NCBI GenBank assembly: GCA_964468435.1
Contig: CAYXVE010000045.1
Coordinates: 1-45,050, forward strand
From: JBCCTX01 sp964468435
Lineage (GTDB): Bacteria; Bacteroidota; Bacteroidia; J057
Reading direction: 5' to 3'
Length of the DNA: 45,050 bases
Position numbers and translations under genes: made by a program. The notes below the pieces were generated by a model. The model ran no database searches. It had not been told where the DNA came from and saw only the letters and a program-made list of their open reading frames with translations. Positions 1 through 9,439 of this stretch are shown here, in pieces (within the stretch, counting starts at the first letter, position 1; each line of letters starts with the position of its first letter).

Positions 1-36
1 GACAGAAAAATCAAAAAACTGTCTGTTGACAGTACT

Positions 37-64
37 CTGTTTTATTATTTACAATAATAAACAG
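37..64. terminator. AT-rich inverted repeat, possible terminator
   Basis: An inverted repeat (CTGTTTTATTAT against ATAATAAACAG, with one unpaired A and a 4-base loop) lies about 80 bases past the stop codon of the minus-strand gene ending at 142. It could end that transcript, but the stem has few G-C pairs and no clear T-run, so this is only a suggestion. Confidence 0.3.
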
Positions 65-141
65 TGCAATAATGTTTTTTAGCTCAAATTATGGATATTT
101 CAGCTTCAAGATTGTAACAAAGCAGATTTAGGCAATGGAGA

Positions 142-1851
142 TCAATCTATGGAATAGGTGATCCAGTAAGATAACGTATTCAAACTTGTATTTACATGCA
201 TTAAAGTAGCTACTACCTGGTCATTGAGCCAAACTGTGTGCGGGCGAGAGAAGTAGTGATTTCTGCGTTTATGTTCGAAAATCTGCTTCCTTTCACTGAT
301 TTTACCTGTTACCAAATCCAGCGTTTTATAGTACAGTCGGAGAGGATCACCAAACTTTTTACCTCCATTTTCATGAATTAGAAAGTGAAAGGACTGATCT
401 TCCCAGTCGGGATGTACGTTAAAAAAGTATCCCATCATTTCGATAGCTACCTTTATGCGTTGGTATGAAGGTATGACCAATACTCTTTCATATTTTCCGT
501 ATGGATCAAATTGAAATATTACGATCTCTTCCAGTATAGTGGTGGGAGTCCCTTGAGCTATAGGGCTGAACATGGAGATAGACCTCGATGCTCCTATTCC
601 GAGGCGGTTTTCTTGGTTGAATTTCTGCATTAGCAACATGAGTCCCTGATCAGGTGTCTCTATCATGCTGTGAATCATATATTTATCAAATTTTGTTATG
701 GGCTTGAGCCCTGCATCTTCTCTAGCCTTAGACACCTCCACCAAAATAGATGAATCTATATTGATCCTTCTTCTCATATCTATCTCCCCGTGTTTAAAAT
801 CGAAAGTTACTACCTGTATGTTGCCGGTCTGCATCCCCACCCGCTTCTTTTTGTCCCTATCGCAATAGGCCAGATATATGCGCTCATCTTTTCCCATCAA
901 TGGTGGAAAATGTGCATTATACAAATCTGTTTCCCTCCAGTAACGTGGAAAATTGGGAAGACTCAGAGCGTTCACACATAAAGAAGACCGATTATACTGA
1001 TACATTGTCAGAGTCTGATCTTTCTGAATTGTGGAGAGATAAAAATTTCCTTCGTTATCCAAAGCCCCATTGATCACATCTATTTTATTGTTGGGATCTT
1101 CAGAAATAGTGATCGTATCCTTGTAGATCCGCTCAGAAGTGATGTCATAGACGTCTATAACCGCGTATTCTACCCTTTCAGCTCGTACACCGAGCTCGTC
1201 TTCCCCTTGTGGATGATCATAGTAGTACCGGATACGCTTCCGGGGATGACTATTGCAGTAGTAATAAATGGCAAACAAAGAATCGTTGGGAGAAAAATCC
1301 AAAAATAATGGATCATCCTGATCCAAAGGTATCACTGACAGAATCTGTATGTTCCCTTGTTTACCACTTTCCAATCCCAGGGTGCGCGTCATGAGACGGT
1401 ATTCATCCTGCCGACTTTCATACTCCGTGGTGAGTATGTAAAGGGTAGTATCTGATCGGTAAATTCCTGCAATTTCTTCATCATCTCTCAACTCAATTTC
1501 ACTTTGCCAGAACTCTTCCAATAATATATTATATCTGGTGACAGCCCTTACTCTACTATCAAACTCTTTGTTACGCCATATATGGATAAAATCATTTTCT
1601 GATAGTCTTAAAATGGGATCATGAGCCTTGTACAACATTTCAATGTTGCCACTATGATAGTCAAATGGATAGATACCATTATCGTCATAGTAATCCTCCA
1701 GCTTCAATTCCTGTATGATTGTCTGTGCCTCTACTCCTACAAAGCTCAGGCCCAATAATATCAACGCCATCCTAAACTTATACAGAACTTTCACCCGCTT
1801 TAATAACCTAAATATGTATTTTTGTGTATATAAAAACCGCATAATATTCAT
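142..1851 (-). CDS. secreted protein of unknown function, possibly beta-propeller-like
   Basis: A 569-residue ORF of unrecognised family. Near the N-terminus is a hydrophobic stretch (MALILLGLSFVGVEAQ) that looks like a signal peptide. It is preceded by 27 basic residues, so the true start may be the internal ATG at 1770 instead of 1851. The mature part alternates short hydrophobic strands with polar turns (for example 'GNFYLSTIQKDQTLTMYQYN' and 'GLMLLMQKF'). This pattern resembles the beta-propeller proteins common in Bacteroidota, but no blade consensus is certain. It is transcribed divergently from the DUF2027-Smr gene, 71 bases away. The product is probably periplasmic or cell-surface; its function is unknown. 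Confidence 0.7.
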   Translation of the reverse strand: MNIMRFLYTQKYIFRLLKRVKVLYKFRMALILLGLSFVGVEAQTIIQELKLEDYYDDNGIYPFDYHSGNIEMLYKAHDPILRLSENDFIHIWRNKEFDSRVRAVTRYNILLEEFWQSEIELRDDEEIAGIYRSDTTLYILTTEYESRQDEYRLMTRTLGLESGKQGNIQILSVIPLDQDDPLFLDFSPNDSLFAIYYYCNSHPRKRIRYYYDHPQGEDELGVRAERVEYAVIDVYDITSERIYKDTITISEDPNNKIDVINGALDNEGNFYLSTIQKDQTLTMYQYNRSSLCVNALSLPNFPRYWRETDLYNAHFPPLMGKDERIYLAYCDRDKKKRVGMQTGNIQVVTFDFKHGEIDMRRRINIDSSILVEVSKAREDAGLKPITKFDKYMIHSMIETPDQGLMLLMQKFNQENRLGIGASRSISMFSPIAQGTPTTILEEIVIFQFDPYGKYERVLVIPSYQRIKVAIEMMGYFFNVHPDWEDQSFHFLIHENGGKKFGDPLRLYYKTLDLVTGKISERKQIFEHKRRNHYFSRPHTVWLNDQVVATLMHVNTSLNTLSYWITYSID

Positions 1852-1904
1852 CCAACTTTCTCTAAAAATAACAAAAACAGATTAAATTACTTTCATAACT
1901 ACTA

Positions 1905-1912
1905 TACCTTTG
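1905..1912 (+). promoter_or_regulatory. Bacteroidota -7 box for the DUF2027-Smr gene
   Basis: TACCTTTG matches the Bacteroidota sigma-A -7 consensus TAnnTTTG. It ends 10 bases before the ATG at 1923, so a transcript from here would have only a few leader bases. No clear TTG -33 box lies at the expected distance. The match is plausible but untested. Confidence 0.4.
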
Positions 1913-1922
1913 TTTAAAAATT

Positions 1923-2849
1923 ATGAGACTAAGAGTAGGCCAACGCGTCAGGCTTCTACATGAAAGTGGAGAAGGAGTTATCACAGAACTCATTGACAAA
2001 AACCATGTAGAAGTAACATTGGAAGGTGATTTCCCCATGGATGTCCACATAGATGATATCATCACGGTGGAAGACGAAAATAACTCATTTTACGGTATTC
2101 AGCAACAACCTTCCCCCACGGTTAGGTCCATGGGAGACTTCTTTGAAATCAGTCTGGCTGTCGTAAAAGCAGACAAAGACACAGATTTTTATATTATTAA
2201 CCCTGAACCTATTGACATTCTTTATACCTGTTATATCAAAATTAAACGCAAATACCAAGGTATGGCGGGAGGAATCATCCAATCTGATGAGGCTTTAAGA
2301 GTATTCTCTACTTCCCAGAGTGATGCTAAGGAAATCAGGGCCATCTATGTACAACTCCTGCCTTTCATAATCGGGAAGGCACATCCACATGCAGTTAATA
2401 GTTATGAAATCCCATGGAATAAAAGCGTATTTATCAATCCGACCCGCTACATAGATCCACTCAGCAAAAGTGGATGGGTATTCTCTCTCAGACAAAAACC
2501 CACAGAACTGGAAGAACAAGTGGTTCAGAGTCCCCTTAAGATTAAAAGTAGCGACCTACCATCCAGACGTGAAAAAGTAGTAGACCTGCATATTGAAGAA
2601 CTGGTTAGTAAACCGCATGAACTGTCGCCGGCGGAGATGCTCAAGACACAATTGATTCATACCGAAACTATGTTATCCAAAGCTATTATGGAAGATTGTG
2701 CTGCGATAACCTTCATTCACGGTATTGGAGAAGGTAAACTAAAAAAAGAGGTCAAAAAAATATTGATGGAAGATAAAGCTGTAAAAGCTATTTATCCTGG
2801 AGACCCCAAAAAATATGGAAATGGTGCAACCAGAGCAGAACTAGTTTAA
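1923..2849 (+). CDS. DUF2027 / Smr domain-containing protein
   Basis: A 308-residue protein with the architecture of the Bacteroidota DUF2027 family. An N-terminal small beta-barrel (residues 1-50, 'GQRVRLLHESGEGVITELID') is followed by a beta-rich middle domain (about 65-185) and a C-terminal Smr domain (about 219-308). The Smr domain shows 'DLHIEEL' (221-227) and the HGIGEGKLK motif (266-274), matching the HGxGxGxL signature of MutS2-type Smr domains, which bind or nick nucleic acid in characterised members. No MutS ATPase part is present, so this is not MutS2. No signal peptide is visible, so it is probably cytosolic. Its biological role is not established. Confidence 0.88.
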   Translation: MRLRVGQRVRLLHESGEGVITELIDKNHVEVTLEGDFPMDVHIDDIITVEDENNSFYGIQQQPSPTVRSMGDFFEISLAVVKADKDTDFYIINPEPIDILYTCYIKIKRKYQGMAGGIIQSDEALRVFSTSQSDAKEIRAIYVQLLPFIIGKAHPHAVNSYEIPWNKSVFINPTRYIDPLSKSGWVFSLRQKPTELEEQVVQSPLKIKSSDLPSRREKVVDLHIEELVSKPHELSPAEMLKTQLIHTETMLSKAIMEDCAAITFIHGIGEGKLKKEVKKILMEDKAVKAIYPGDPKKYGNGATRAELV

Positions 2850-2908
2850 GATTTTGTCTGCTTACTCTATCCAATCTCTTCCAAATGTATTTTCTACCCT
2901 AGTAACCC

Positions 2909-4477
2909 TTAGGGAAGTATTTGTACTGCTTGTAAGGCTCTAGATGGCATGATAACCTTACCTACACGATCAGTATCTCTGGATTGCTCACCTGTATTCA
3001 CCAGTATACGGTGAGTTTGCTGAGGAGTGAGATCTGGCTGAAAAGATCTCATCACAGCTACAAGTCCGGCAACCATGGGGGTAGCCATAGAAGTTCCATT
3101 AAAAGACTGATACTTGTTGCCAGGTATGGTGGAGAATATATTCACACCTGGCGCTGCAATAGGCATTTTGAGTTCATTATTCCAGTTTGAAAATACAGCC
3201 TTGTTAAGTGATTCATCAACTGCAGATACAACGATTACTCCATCAATATTGGCAGGAGAATATTTCCTCGCATCATCGTTACTATTTCCAGCTGCAACGA
3301 CCACTATACTGCCATTGCTCAATGCATATTCGATAGCTTCCACCTGCACGCGAGGTGGTCTGGGATGAAATCCTCCCAAAGACATGGATATCACATCAGC
3401 ACCATCCTCTGTAGCATCAATGATAGCCTGAGCTACCGTTTCATCACTTCCTCGTCCATATCTGTCCAAAGCCCGATAACCAGCTATAGATATATACTCA
3501 CCTTCCCAGTTAAGTGAACCAATACCTTTACCATTGTTAGTCGTAGCGCCCGCAATACCTGCGCAATGCGTGCCATGACTATGCTTATCACTATTTCCCG
3601 GACTGGATCTGAACACTTTTTTGATATCTTCGTGTTTTTCTTCAACACCTGTATCTACGATTGCCAGCTTGGCTTTTTCTACAGGTTTTCGGGATTTAAG
3701 CAACTTAAAAGCTTCATTGTAATTTAGCCTATCCACATACCACTGATTGGGTATCAATGGATCATCTGCCAGATAATTACCTGATTGCCGCTGGGGGTTA
3801 TAGTTACTGGGGATGGGTTCGATTAGTTCTACATCATGGTTAATTTCAATGTGGTCTACATTCTCACGATCATAGCTCAAGGCATTATACAAAAGCGTTT
3901 GGTAGGTGGTGTCTACACACAATACATAGTACTGGGCCAGATCTTCATCTTCATCTAATGTCACATTGGGAAAGGCCTGCCAGTAATGTACTTTGTATTT
4001 TTTGAGAATGGCTTCAACTTCAACGATGTGATCATCAGGTCCAAGTTCCAATAGGAACTCTATCCTACTGGGAGAGTTTTCCTTATGGAAGTTTTGAATA
4101 TTTCTAATGAGCAATGTAAATCCATATATACCAGAAGCAAACAACAGAGCTAGAATACCCGGAACCCAGAATATGATAGCCTGCATGCGGTGGTACATCA
4201 AATACAGGGAAGCGGCAATCATACCAACACCAATATCTGTCAGCATCAGGCATATACGATCCAGCATTCCCGCATGTTGCCCAGTAAAATCATAAGCATT
4301 CACAATCCAATTGCCCGGTATTAAAAAGCGAAAGACAAATGCCGCTAATAGAAAAATAAATGCACTAAGTGGATTAAAACTTTTGCCCTTACTACGCATT
4401 AACATTCCTTTTCCAAAAACAACGAATGCCCAACTTGCCAACAATGGCCCCAACAGATAAATTATGATTGTACTCAT
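2909..4477 (-). CDS. membrane-anchored subtilisin-like S8 serine protease
   Basis: A 522-residue protein. Residues 1-125 hold about four hydrophobic segments, followed by a prodomain-like region (about 138-235) and an S8 peptidase domain (about 245-520). The catalytic triad is visible: Asp275 in 'LAIVDTG', His301 in 'HSHGTHCAG' and Ser463 in 'NGTSMATP', with the oxyanion Asn398 in 'AAGNSN'. The domain is therefore expected to be active. Secreted subtilases usually have a simple signal peptide, so a multi-pass N-terminal anchor is less common; it suggests a protease tethered to the inner membrane. The 71-residue protein gene lies 33 bases upstream on the same strand and probably shares the transcript. 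The substrate is unknown. Confidence 0.92.
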   Translation of the reverse strand: MSTIIIYLLGPLLASWAFVVFGKGMLMRSKGKSFNPLSAFIFLLAAFVFRFLIPGNWIVNAYDFTGQHAGMLDRICLMLTDIGVGMIAASLYLMYHRMQAIIFWVPGILALLFASGIYGFTLLIRNIQNFHKENSPSRIEFLLELGPDDHIVEVEAILKKYKVHYWQAFPNVTLDEDEDLAQYYVLCVDTTYQTLLYNALSYDRENVDHIEINHDVELIEPIPSNYNPQRQSGNYLADDPLIPNQWYVDRLNYNEAFKLLKSRKPVEKAKLAIVDTGVEEKHEDIKKVFRSSPGNSDKHSHGTHCAGIAGATTNNGKGIGSLNWEGEYISIAGYRALDRYGRGSDETVAQAIIDATEDGADVISMSLGGFHPRPPRVQVEAIEYALSNGSIVVVAAGNSNDDARKYSPANIDGVIVVSAVDESLNKAVFSNWNNELKMPIAAPGVNIFSTIPGNKYQSFNGTSMATPMVAGLVAVMRSFQPDLTPQQTHRILVNTGEQSRDTDRVGKVIMPSRALQAVQILP

Positions 4478-4510
4478 CTTGTGATCTTTCCCCTTGAGAT
4501 AAAAAAATGT

Positions 4511-4726
4511 TTATAGTGCTTTGATGTCACTCAAATTAATATTTTGTCCCCACATGTATATGCTAAAAGCATCTGAGAGTTCAAATGTAATTTGAACTCT
4601 TTTTCCTTTTTCCTGAAAACGCTTAGGTAGTCCATCCAATGGCATGTACTTATTGCCATCATCCCCTTCAATACCCCAAAATCCTCCAGAGAGCTCTACA
4701 AAAACAATATTTCCAGTAGTTTCCAT
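4511..4726 (-). CDS. small conserved-looking protein of unknown function
   Basis: A 71-residue protein with no signal peptide or membrane segment. It has many short strands and glycine turns ('VELSGGFWGIEGDDGNKY', 'IYMWGQNINL'), suggesting a small beta-barrel of OB-like size. The pattern 'G-G-F-W/Y-G-I ... D-G-x-K-Y-x-P-L' recalls small uncharacterised bacterial proteins, but I cannot name a family. It lies 33 bases upstream of the membrane S8 protease on the same strand. Co-transcription is likely and a functional link, such as an inhibitor or binding partner, is possible but unproven. Confidence 0.6.
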   Translation of the reverse strand: METTGNIVFVELSGGFWGIEGDDGNKYMPLDGLPKRFQEKGKRVQITFELSDAFSIYMWGQNINLSDIKAL

Positions 4727-4795
4727 ATGATAAAAGTCTACTTTGTTTACGGAGGCCTCTTTACATAGTTACACGGATTTATGACAGTTCAACAC

Positions 4796-5170
4796 CTATT
4801 TATCCCATTTCCTGTTGAGAAGATCGTCAATGAGGAAGGCTCTGCGAAGACTATCCAAGTCTCCGAGAACTGGATGAGCCTTAGAAGACCGTTTTTCTTT
4901 TTCTAAGTGTGTAATCTCGAGACCTTCATCCATGATTGTATCCAACTCCCAGAAATCATCGACATCCTCATCTTCATCGAAATGACTTCCCGGTAGAAAC
5001 TTCTCCGGCTTAGGAGGAGGCGGAAGCTTCCTGTCTGCATGCTGTACAATAGGATACTTCCGGTCCCTGAACCCCCTCAAAAACAATACATAACGCAAAA
5101 ATAAAAACAGTAATATGCCTAAAAAAGCCCAAATTATAATGCGTAAGAATAAGAAAGGATCAATAGTCAT
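4796..5170 (-). CDS. single-pass membrane protein of unknown function
   Basis: With the ATG at 5170 the protein is 124 residues and begins MTIDPFLF. A TTG codon at 5197 would add nine residues but is a weaker choice. One strong transmembrane helix (about residues 5-30) is followed by a basic stretch, a proline-rich segment ('KLPPPPKPEKFLPG') and an acidic region ('DEDEDVDDFWELD'). The rest is probably a flexible cytosolic tail. It is divergent from smc with about 100 bases between the starts. I do not recognise the family. Confidence 0.6.
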   Translation of the reverse strand: MTIDPFLFLRIIIWAFLGILLFLFLRYVLFLRGFRDRKYPIVQHADRKLPPPPKPEKFLPGSHFDEDEDVDDFWELDTIMDEGLEITHLEKEKRSSKAHPVLGDLDSLRRAFLIDDLLNRKWDK

Positions 5171-5273
5171 ATCTGATATAATATTACAGACACACAATAT
5201 GAAGATACTTACAAGTTAACTAAATTTTTTTGTAATATTCGCGATTGTACGAAAGATCAACCGATATAGGCTT

Positions 5274-8200
5274 ATGCTGTTAAGGAGTCTGGAAATCTTT
5301 GGATTCAAAAGTTTTGCAGAGCGTACCAGGTTTGTTTTTGACCAGGGCATTACGGGCATTGTAGGTCCCAATGGATGTGGTAAATCTAATATAGTAGATG
5401 CCATCCGCTGGGTATTGGGAGAGCAGAAAACCAAGAATCTGAGATCAGATAAAATGGAAAATGTGATCTTCAATGGCACTAGTGGAAAACGCAAATCCCA
5501 TCTGGCTGAGGTATCTCTTACCTTTGAGAATACCAAAAATATACTGCCCACAGAATATACAACTGTGAGCGTCACCCGTAAGTTGTATCGTTCTGGAGAT
5601 AGTGAATACCTAATAAACGGCGTCAGTTGCAGATTGAAAGATATCCAAAGCCTGTTTATGGACACAGGTATTGGTTCTGACTCCTATGCCATTATAGAGC
5701 TAAAAATGGTCGATGAGATCCTCACCAACAAAGACAACGAGCGAAGGAAGTTTTTTGAAGAAGCAGCCGGAATATCCAAGTATAAAACGAGAAAAAAACA
5801 AACGATCAAAAGATTGCAGGATACCGATGCAGATCTGGAACGGGTAGAGGACCTTTTGTTTGAAATAGAAAAAAACCTCAAGACACTGGAAAGACAGGCA
5901 CGTAGAGCACAAAAATATTTTGAATTCAAAGAAGAATACAAACTGATCAGTTCGCAATACGCTTACTTGCTGAGTATCAGTATCAAAGAAAGGCAACAAC
6001 AGGTCAGTTATCTACAGCAGAACCTGGCTGACAAGTTTTCGCAGGTAAGGTCTTCCTACGCTCAACAGGAAGCCCGGCTACAGGACCTCAAAAAACAATT
6101 GCTGGACCAGGAAAAGCAACTTTCTGCCTCACAGGCAGAGATGAACAGGCACTTGAAACATATCCAGGAGATCGAAACTCAGAAGTCGATCAAAAACGAA
6201 AGACTGAAGTATTTACAACAACGCGAAATTGCCATTCAGAACCAGTTAGTAACAGATAGAGGGCGTCTAGAAGAATGGGAATCAGCCCTGAAGGAATCCG
6301 GAAAGCACATGGATCGGGTCAGCGTCAACCTGGAAGCACAACAAGTACAGGTCAATCAATTACAGCAGGATCTCGATACCCAAAATGAACGTCTGGAAGC
6401 ACAAAGAATGGAAACAAATGATGCATTGAGTAGCTACCGGGATCTCGAACAGGAAATACAGGCACTCACACGTCAGGTGGATGTCATCCAGGTTCAGTGG
6501 GAAAGCCTGAATCGCGAACTGAAAAGGACACGTGAAGACCAGTCCCAACGCCATGAAGATCTGGACTCCTTCGCCAGCAGAACCCAGGAACTGGAAGAAA
6601 CAGTTGGCACTTTGAAAAGTGAAGTGGATCAGATTCAACAGCTTAAAAGCCAGCAGGCAGAAGCGATCGAAAAGACTGAACAGGAAATCACTCACCTGAA
6701 AGATCAGATTTACAAAACTAACAGGGTGGTGGATGCAAAGCAGAATGAATACAATCTAACCCGGGATCTTGTGGAAAATCTCGAAGGATTTCCAGAAAGT
6801 GTGAAGTTTCTGAAAAAAAATGCACGCTGGATCAGAGAAGCTCCACTGGTATCCGACATCCTCAACTGTCCGGAAAAATATAAGGTCGCGCTGGAAAATT
6901 ATCTCGAATCCTTTTTGAGTTATTATGTCGTCCACACCCGTAAAGATGCTGTACGCTCCGTGCATATGCTGGCAGATGCCTCCAAGGGAAGAGCCAACTT
7001 TTTTATCCTGGAGGAACTTGAATATTACAAGACCAGAAATCCCTTATTATTTACACAATCCAAGGCTGCACTTGATATCGTGGAGGTGGAAGATCACTTC
7101 AAAAAGCTAGCATCCTACCTGCTCGATAGAGTGTATTTTGTTCCTTATGAGACTGACTTGCCCGAAGATATACCCGATGATCTGGTTTTCCTTACCCATT
7201 CAGGCAATATTGCCCGCAGAAAATTTGTCGTCAGTGGGGGATCTTTAGGACTGTTTGAAGGAAAAAGACTAGGTAGAGCAGGTAACCTGGAAAAACTCGA
7301 GATGGAAATAAGAAAACTGGAACATCAGTTGATCCAACAAAAAGATGAACTGGATCAATTAAATTCCCAGTTGGAGAAACTCAAACAGCCCAAATATCAG
7401 CAACAGCTCAATCAGACTCAATCTCAGCTCAACGAGAAAGAAAGAGACCTCTCTGTCATTCAATCCCAGGAAAATGAATTCAAGAATTTTCTCGAAAGAG
7501 TGGGAAAGCGCTCTGCCGAGCTGGAAGCTGAACAAACCCATCTCGTCCATAAGCGTGAAGCTCTTAAGCCTAAACTGGCTTTGAAAAGAGAGGAGCTGCT
7601 ACGACAGGCTACTGCCAATGAGCAACAGCAGGCGCTCGAACAGGAAATTCGCCAACAAGTGAATAATCTTTCCGCCCGCTACAATCAGGCACGCATACAA
7701 CTCGTACAGCTACAGAACCAATACGACAATCTATATCGCGATATCCAGGATAAGACCCTCCAAATTGAACGCATTTACAAAAATCAACATCAACTTAAGG
7801 AGGAAATAACACAGGTACGCTCTGATGTAGAAGCACTGGCTTCCAGTAACGCTCATGATGATAAGACGGTGCTCGAACTTTATGATCAGAAAAAACAAAA
7901 AGAGCAATACACTGATCAACTGGAACAAAAAGTAGCTATAGTGAAATCCAGCATCAACCAGGTAGAAAGCCAATTATCCACCCTGAGAAAAGAGCGAGAA
8001 CATATATCACAGCAGCAACAGGAACTTTCCGATCAGACTACTGAAATTCGGATGGAACATCATTCATTAAAAGAACGCATGTCAGTAGAATTTCAGCTTA
8101 ACATCGATGAACTGGATCGCGAAATCCTCTTTGACAAACCCCTGGATCAGCATGACGTGAATGCACTGGAAGCTACCGTACAGAAATTGCGTCACAAAAT

Positions 8201-8819
8201 GCAGAATTATGGCGAAATAAATCCCATGGCCATCGAGACATACAACGAAATGAAGGAGCGATATGATTTTATGGAAGGACAACGTCAGGATCTAATCAAT
8301 GCCAAAGAATCACTTCTGAATACGATCCAGGAAATTGATGAAACTGCCAAACAAAGATTCAGCGAAACATTTACCCAGGTACGCGATAATTTCATGAAGG
8401 TATTTCGTGCCCTTTTTTCGGAAAATGATACCTGCGACTTGATCCTCATGAATCCCGATGATCCACTGGAATCAGATATCTCCATCATCGCACGCCCCAA
8501 AGGCAAGAGGCCTCTCACGATCAGCCAGCTTTCAGGTGGAGAAAAAACCCTTACCGCCGTGGCATTGCTCTTTTCCATCTACCTGATCAAACCTGCTCCT
8601 TTCTGTATCTTCGATGAGGTAGATGCCCCCCTGGACGATGCTAATATCGATAAATTCAATAACATCATCCGGGACTTTTCCCATAACTCACAATTCATCA
8701 TTGTCACACACAATAAAAGAACTATGGCAGCTACCCAAGTGATATACGGCGTTACCATGGAAAACATGGGGGTATCACGAGTAATTCCCATCAACCTCGA
8801 AACGCTAAACCTTCATTAA
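5274..8819 (+). CDS. smc: chromosome partition protein SMC
   Basis: An 1181-residue SMC ATPase of normal bacterial length. The N-terminal head carries Walker A GPNGCGKS (residues 31-38). Long coiled coils rich in Glu, Gln, Lys and Leu follow (about 165-500 and 680-1010), separated by a hinge (about 505-660, including 'VVHTRKDAVRSVHMLADASK'). The C-terminal head carries the ABC signature LSGGEKTL (from 1086) and Walker B 'CIFDEVDAPLDD' with Asp1114. SMC dimers, with ScpA and ScpB, organise and segregate the chromosome by ATP-driven DNA loop handling. No scpA or scpB is in the window. The coding sequence is intact and the ATG at 5274 gives the expected 'MLLRSLEIFGFKSFA' start. Confidence 0.98.
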   Translation: MLLRSLEIFGFKSFAERTRFVFDQGITGIVGPNGCGKSNIVDAIRWVLGEQKTKNLRSDKMENVIFNGTSGKRKSHLAEVSLTFENTKNILPTEYTTVSVTRKLYRSGDSEYLINGVSCRLKDIQSLFMDTGIGSDSYAIIELKMVDEILTNKDNERRKFFEEAAGISKYKTRKKQTIKRLQDTDADLERVEDLLFEIEKNLKTLERQARRAQKYFEFKEEYKLISSQYAYLLSISIKERQQQVSYLQQNLADKFSQVRSSYAQQEARLQDLKKQLLDQEKQLSASQAEMNRHLKHIQEIETQKSIKNERLKYLQQREIAIQNQLVTDRGRLEEWESALKESGKHMDRVSVNLEAQQVQVNQLQQDLDTQNERLEAQRMETNDALSSYRDLEQEIQALTRQVDVIQVQWESLNRELKRTREDQSQRHEDLDSFASRTQELEETVGTLKSEVDQIQQLKSQQAEAIEKTEQEITHLKDQIYKTNRVVDAKQNEYNLTRDLVENLEGFPESVKFLKKNARWIREAPLVSDILNCPEKYKVALENYLESFLSYYVVHTRKDAVRSVHMLADASKGRANFFILEELEYYKTRNPLLFTQSKAALDIVEVEDHFKKLASYLLDRVYFVPYETDLPEDIPDDLVFLTHSGNIARRKFVVSGGSLGLFEGKRLGRAGNLEKLEMEIRKLEHQLIQQKDELDQLNSQLEKLKQPKYQQQLNQTQSQLNEKERDLSVIQSQENEFKNFLERVGKRSAELEAEQTHLVHKREALKPKLALKREELLRQATANEQQQALEQEIRQQVNNLSARYNQARIQLVQLQNQYDNLYRDIQDKTLQIERIYKNQHQLKEEITQVRSDVEALASSNAHDDKTVLELYDQKKQKEQYTDQLEQKVAIVKSSINQVESQLSTLRKEREHISQQQQELSDQTTEIRMEHHSLKERMSVEFQLNIDELDREILFDKPLDQHDVNALEATVQKLRHKMQNYGEINPMAIETYNEMKERYDFMEGQRQDLINAKESLLNTIQEIDETAKQRFSETFTQVRDNFMKVFRALFSENDTCDLILMNPDDPLESDISIIARPKGKRPLTISQLSGGEKTLTAVALLFSIYLIKPAPFCIFDEVDAPLDDANIDKFNNIIRDFSHNSQFIIVTHNKRTMAATQVIYGVTMENMGVSRVIPINLETLNLH

Positions 8820-8931
8820 TTCGAGTTTCAGGAAAATATCCAATAAATCTTCCACACATAATCGATTAACTATGCTATCGACTTTTCATTAAAAGGTCCA
8901 TTCCAATATTAGCAATTACAAATAATTCTTG

Positions 8932-8939
8932 TAATTTTG
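8932..8939 (+). promoter_or_regulatory. Bacteroidota -7 box for the TRL-like gene
   Basis: TAATTTTG fits TAnnTTTG exactly and lies 44 bases upstream of the ATG at 8984. This leaves a leader of about 40 bases. The -33 element is not obvious. Confidence 0.4.
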
Positions 8940-8983
8940 GATTTTGTATTTGAAAATTTTCTACCCAAAAATTTAACTATTTT

Positions 8984-9304
8984 ATGAAAAAGTATTTACT
9001 CATTATGGGAATTTTTGCTTCCCTTAGCTTATTTTCTTCTGGATGTGCAATTGTAAGTTCACCCGTATTAGGTACCGTGTACACTAGCGTGAAAGCTCCT
9101 ATGGCTGTAACTGCTAATGACCTCGGTACTAAGGTAGGTACAGGTGAAGCAACTTCTATCTTGGGTATTGCAGCTACAGGTGATGCGAGTATCCAGACTG
9201 CTGCAAGAAATGCCGGTATCACAAAAATTTCTCATGTAGATTATGAAGCTTTCAGCGTATTGGGACTCTTTGCTCGTGTAACAGTCTATGTATATGGTGA
9301 ATAG
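8984..9304 (+). CDS. TRL-like family lipoprotein
   Basis: A 106-residue protein with a lipoprotein-type signal sequence (MKKYLLIMGIFASLSLFSSGC, modified Cys at 21). The short glycine/alanine-rich body contains 'GEATSILGIAATGDASIQTA', the pattern of the TRL-like family: a repeated G-x-A segment followed by 'AARNAGITKISHVDYE' and a closing hydrophobic strand. TRL proteins are small exported proteins of unknown molecular function in diverse bacteria. The gene stands alone, between a TAnnTTTG box and a strong terminator, so it is probably monocistronic. Confidence 0.82.
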   Translation: MKKYLLIMGIFASLSLFSSGCAIVSSPVLGTVYTSVKAPMAVTANDLGTKVGTGEATSILGIAATGDASIQTAARNAGITKISHVDYEAFSVLGLFARVTVYVYGE

Positions 9305-9328
9305 CATCCCATTTATTCAAAAAATCTG

Positions 9329-9360
9329 GAGGAAGCCCCCAAAATAGGCTTCCTCTTTTT
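9329..9360 (+). terminator. rho-independent terminator of the TRL-like gene
   Basis: A perfect 9-bp stem (GAGGAAGCC against GGCTTCCTC) with a 9-base loop is followed by a run of T. It starts 25 bases after the TRL-like stop codon and is a classic intrinsic terminator. Confidence 0.85.
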
Positions 9361-9439
9361 ATTTATCCTCGATTTTTTTCTCATATGGGTGATCCGCAAC
9401 TCACAACCTCCTCTAGAGGATAAAATAAACCGCTAACCC

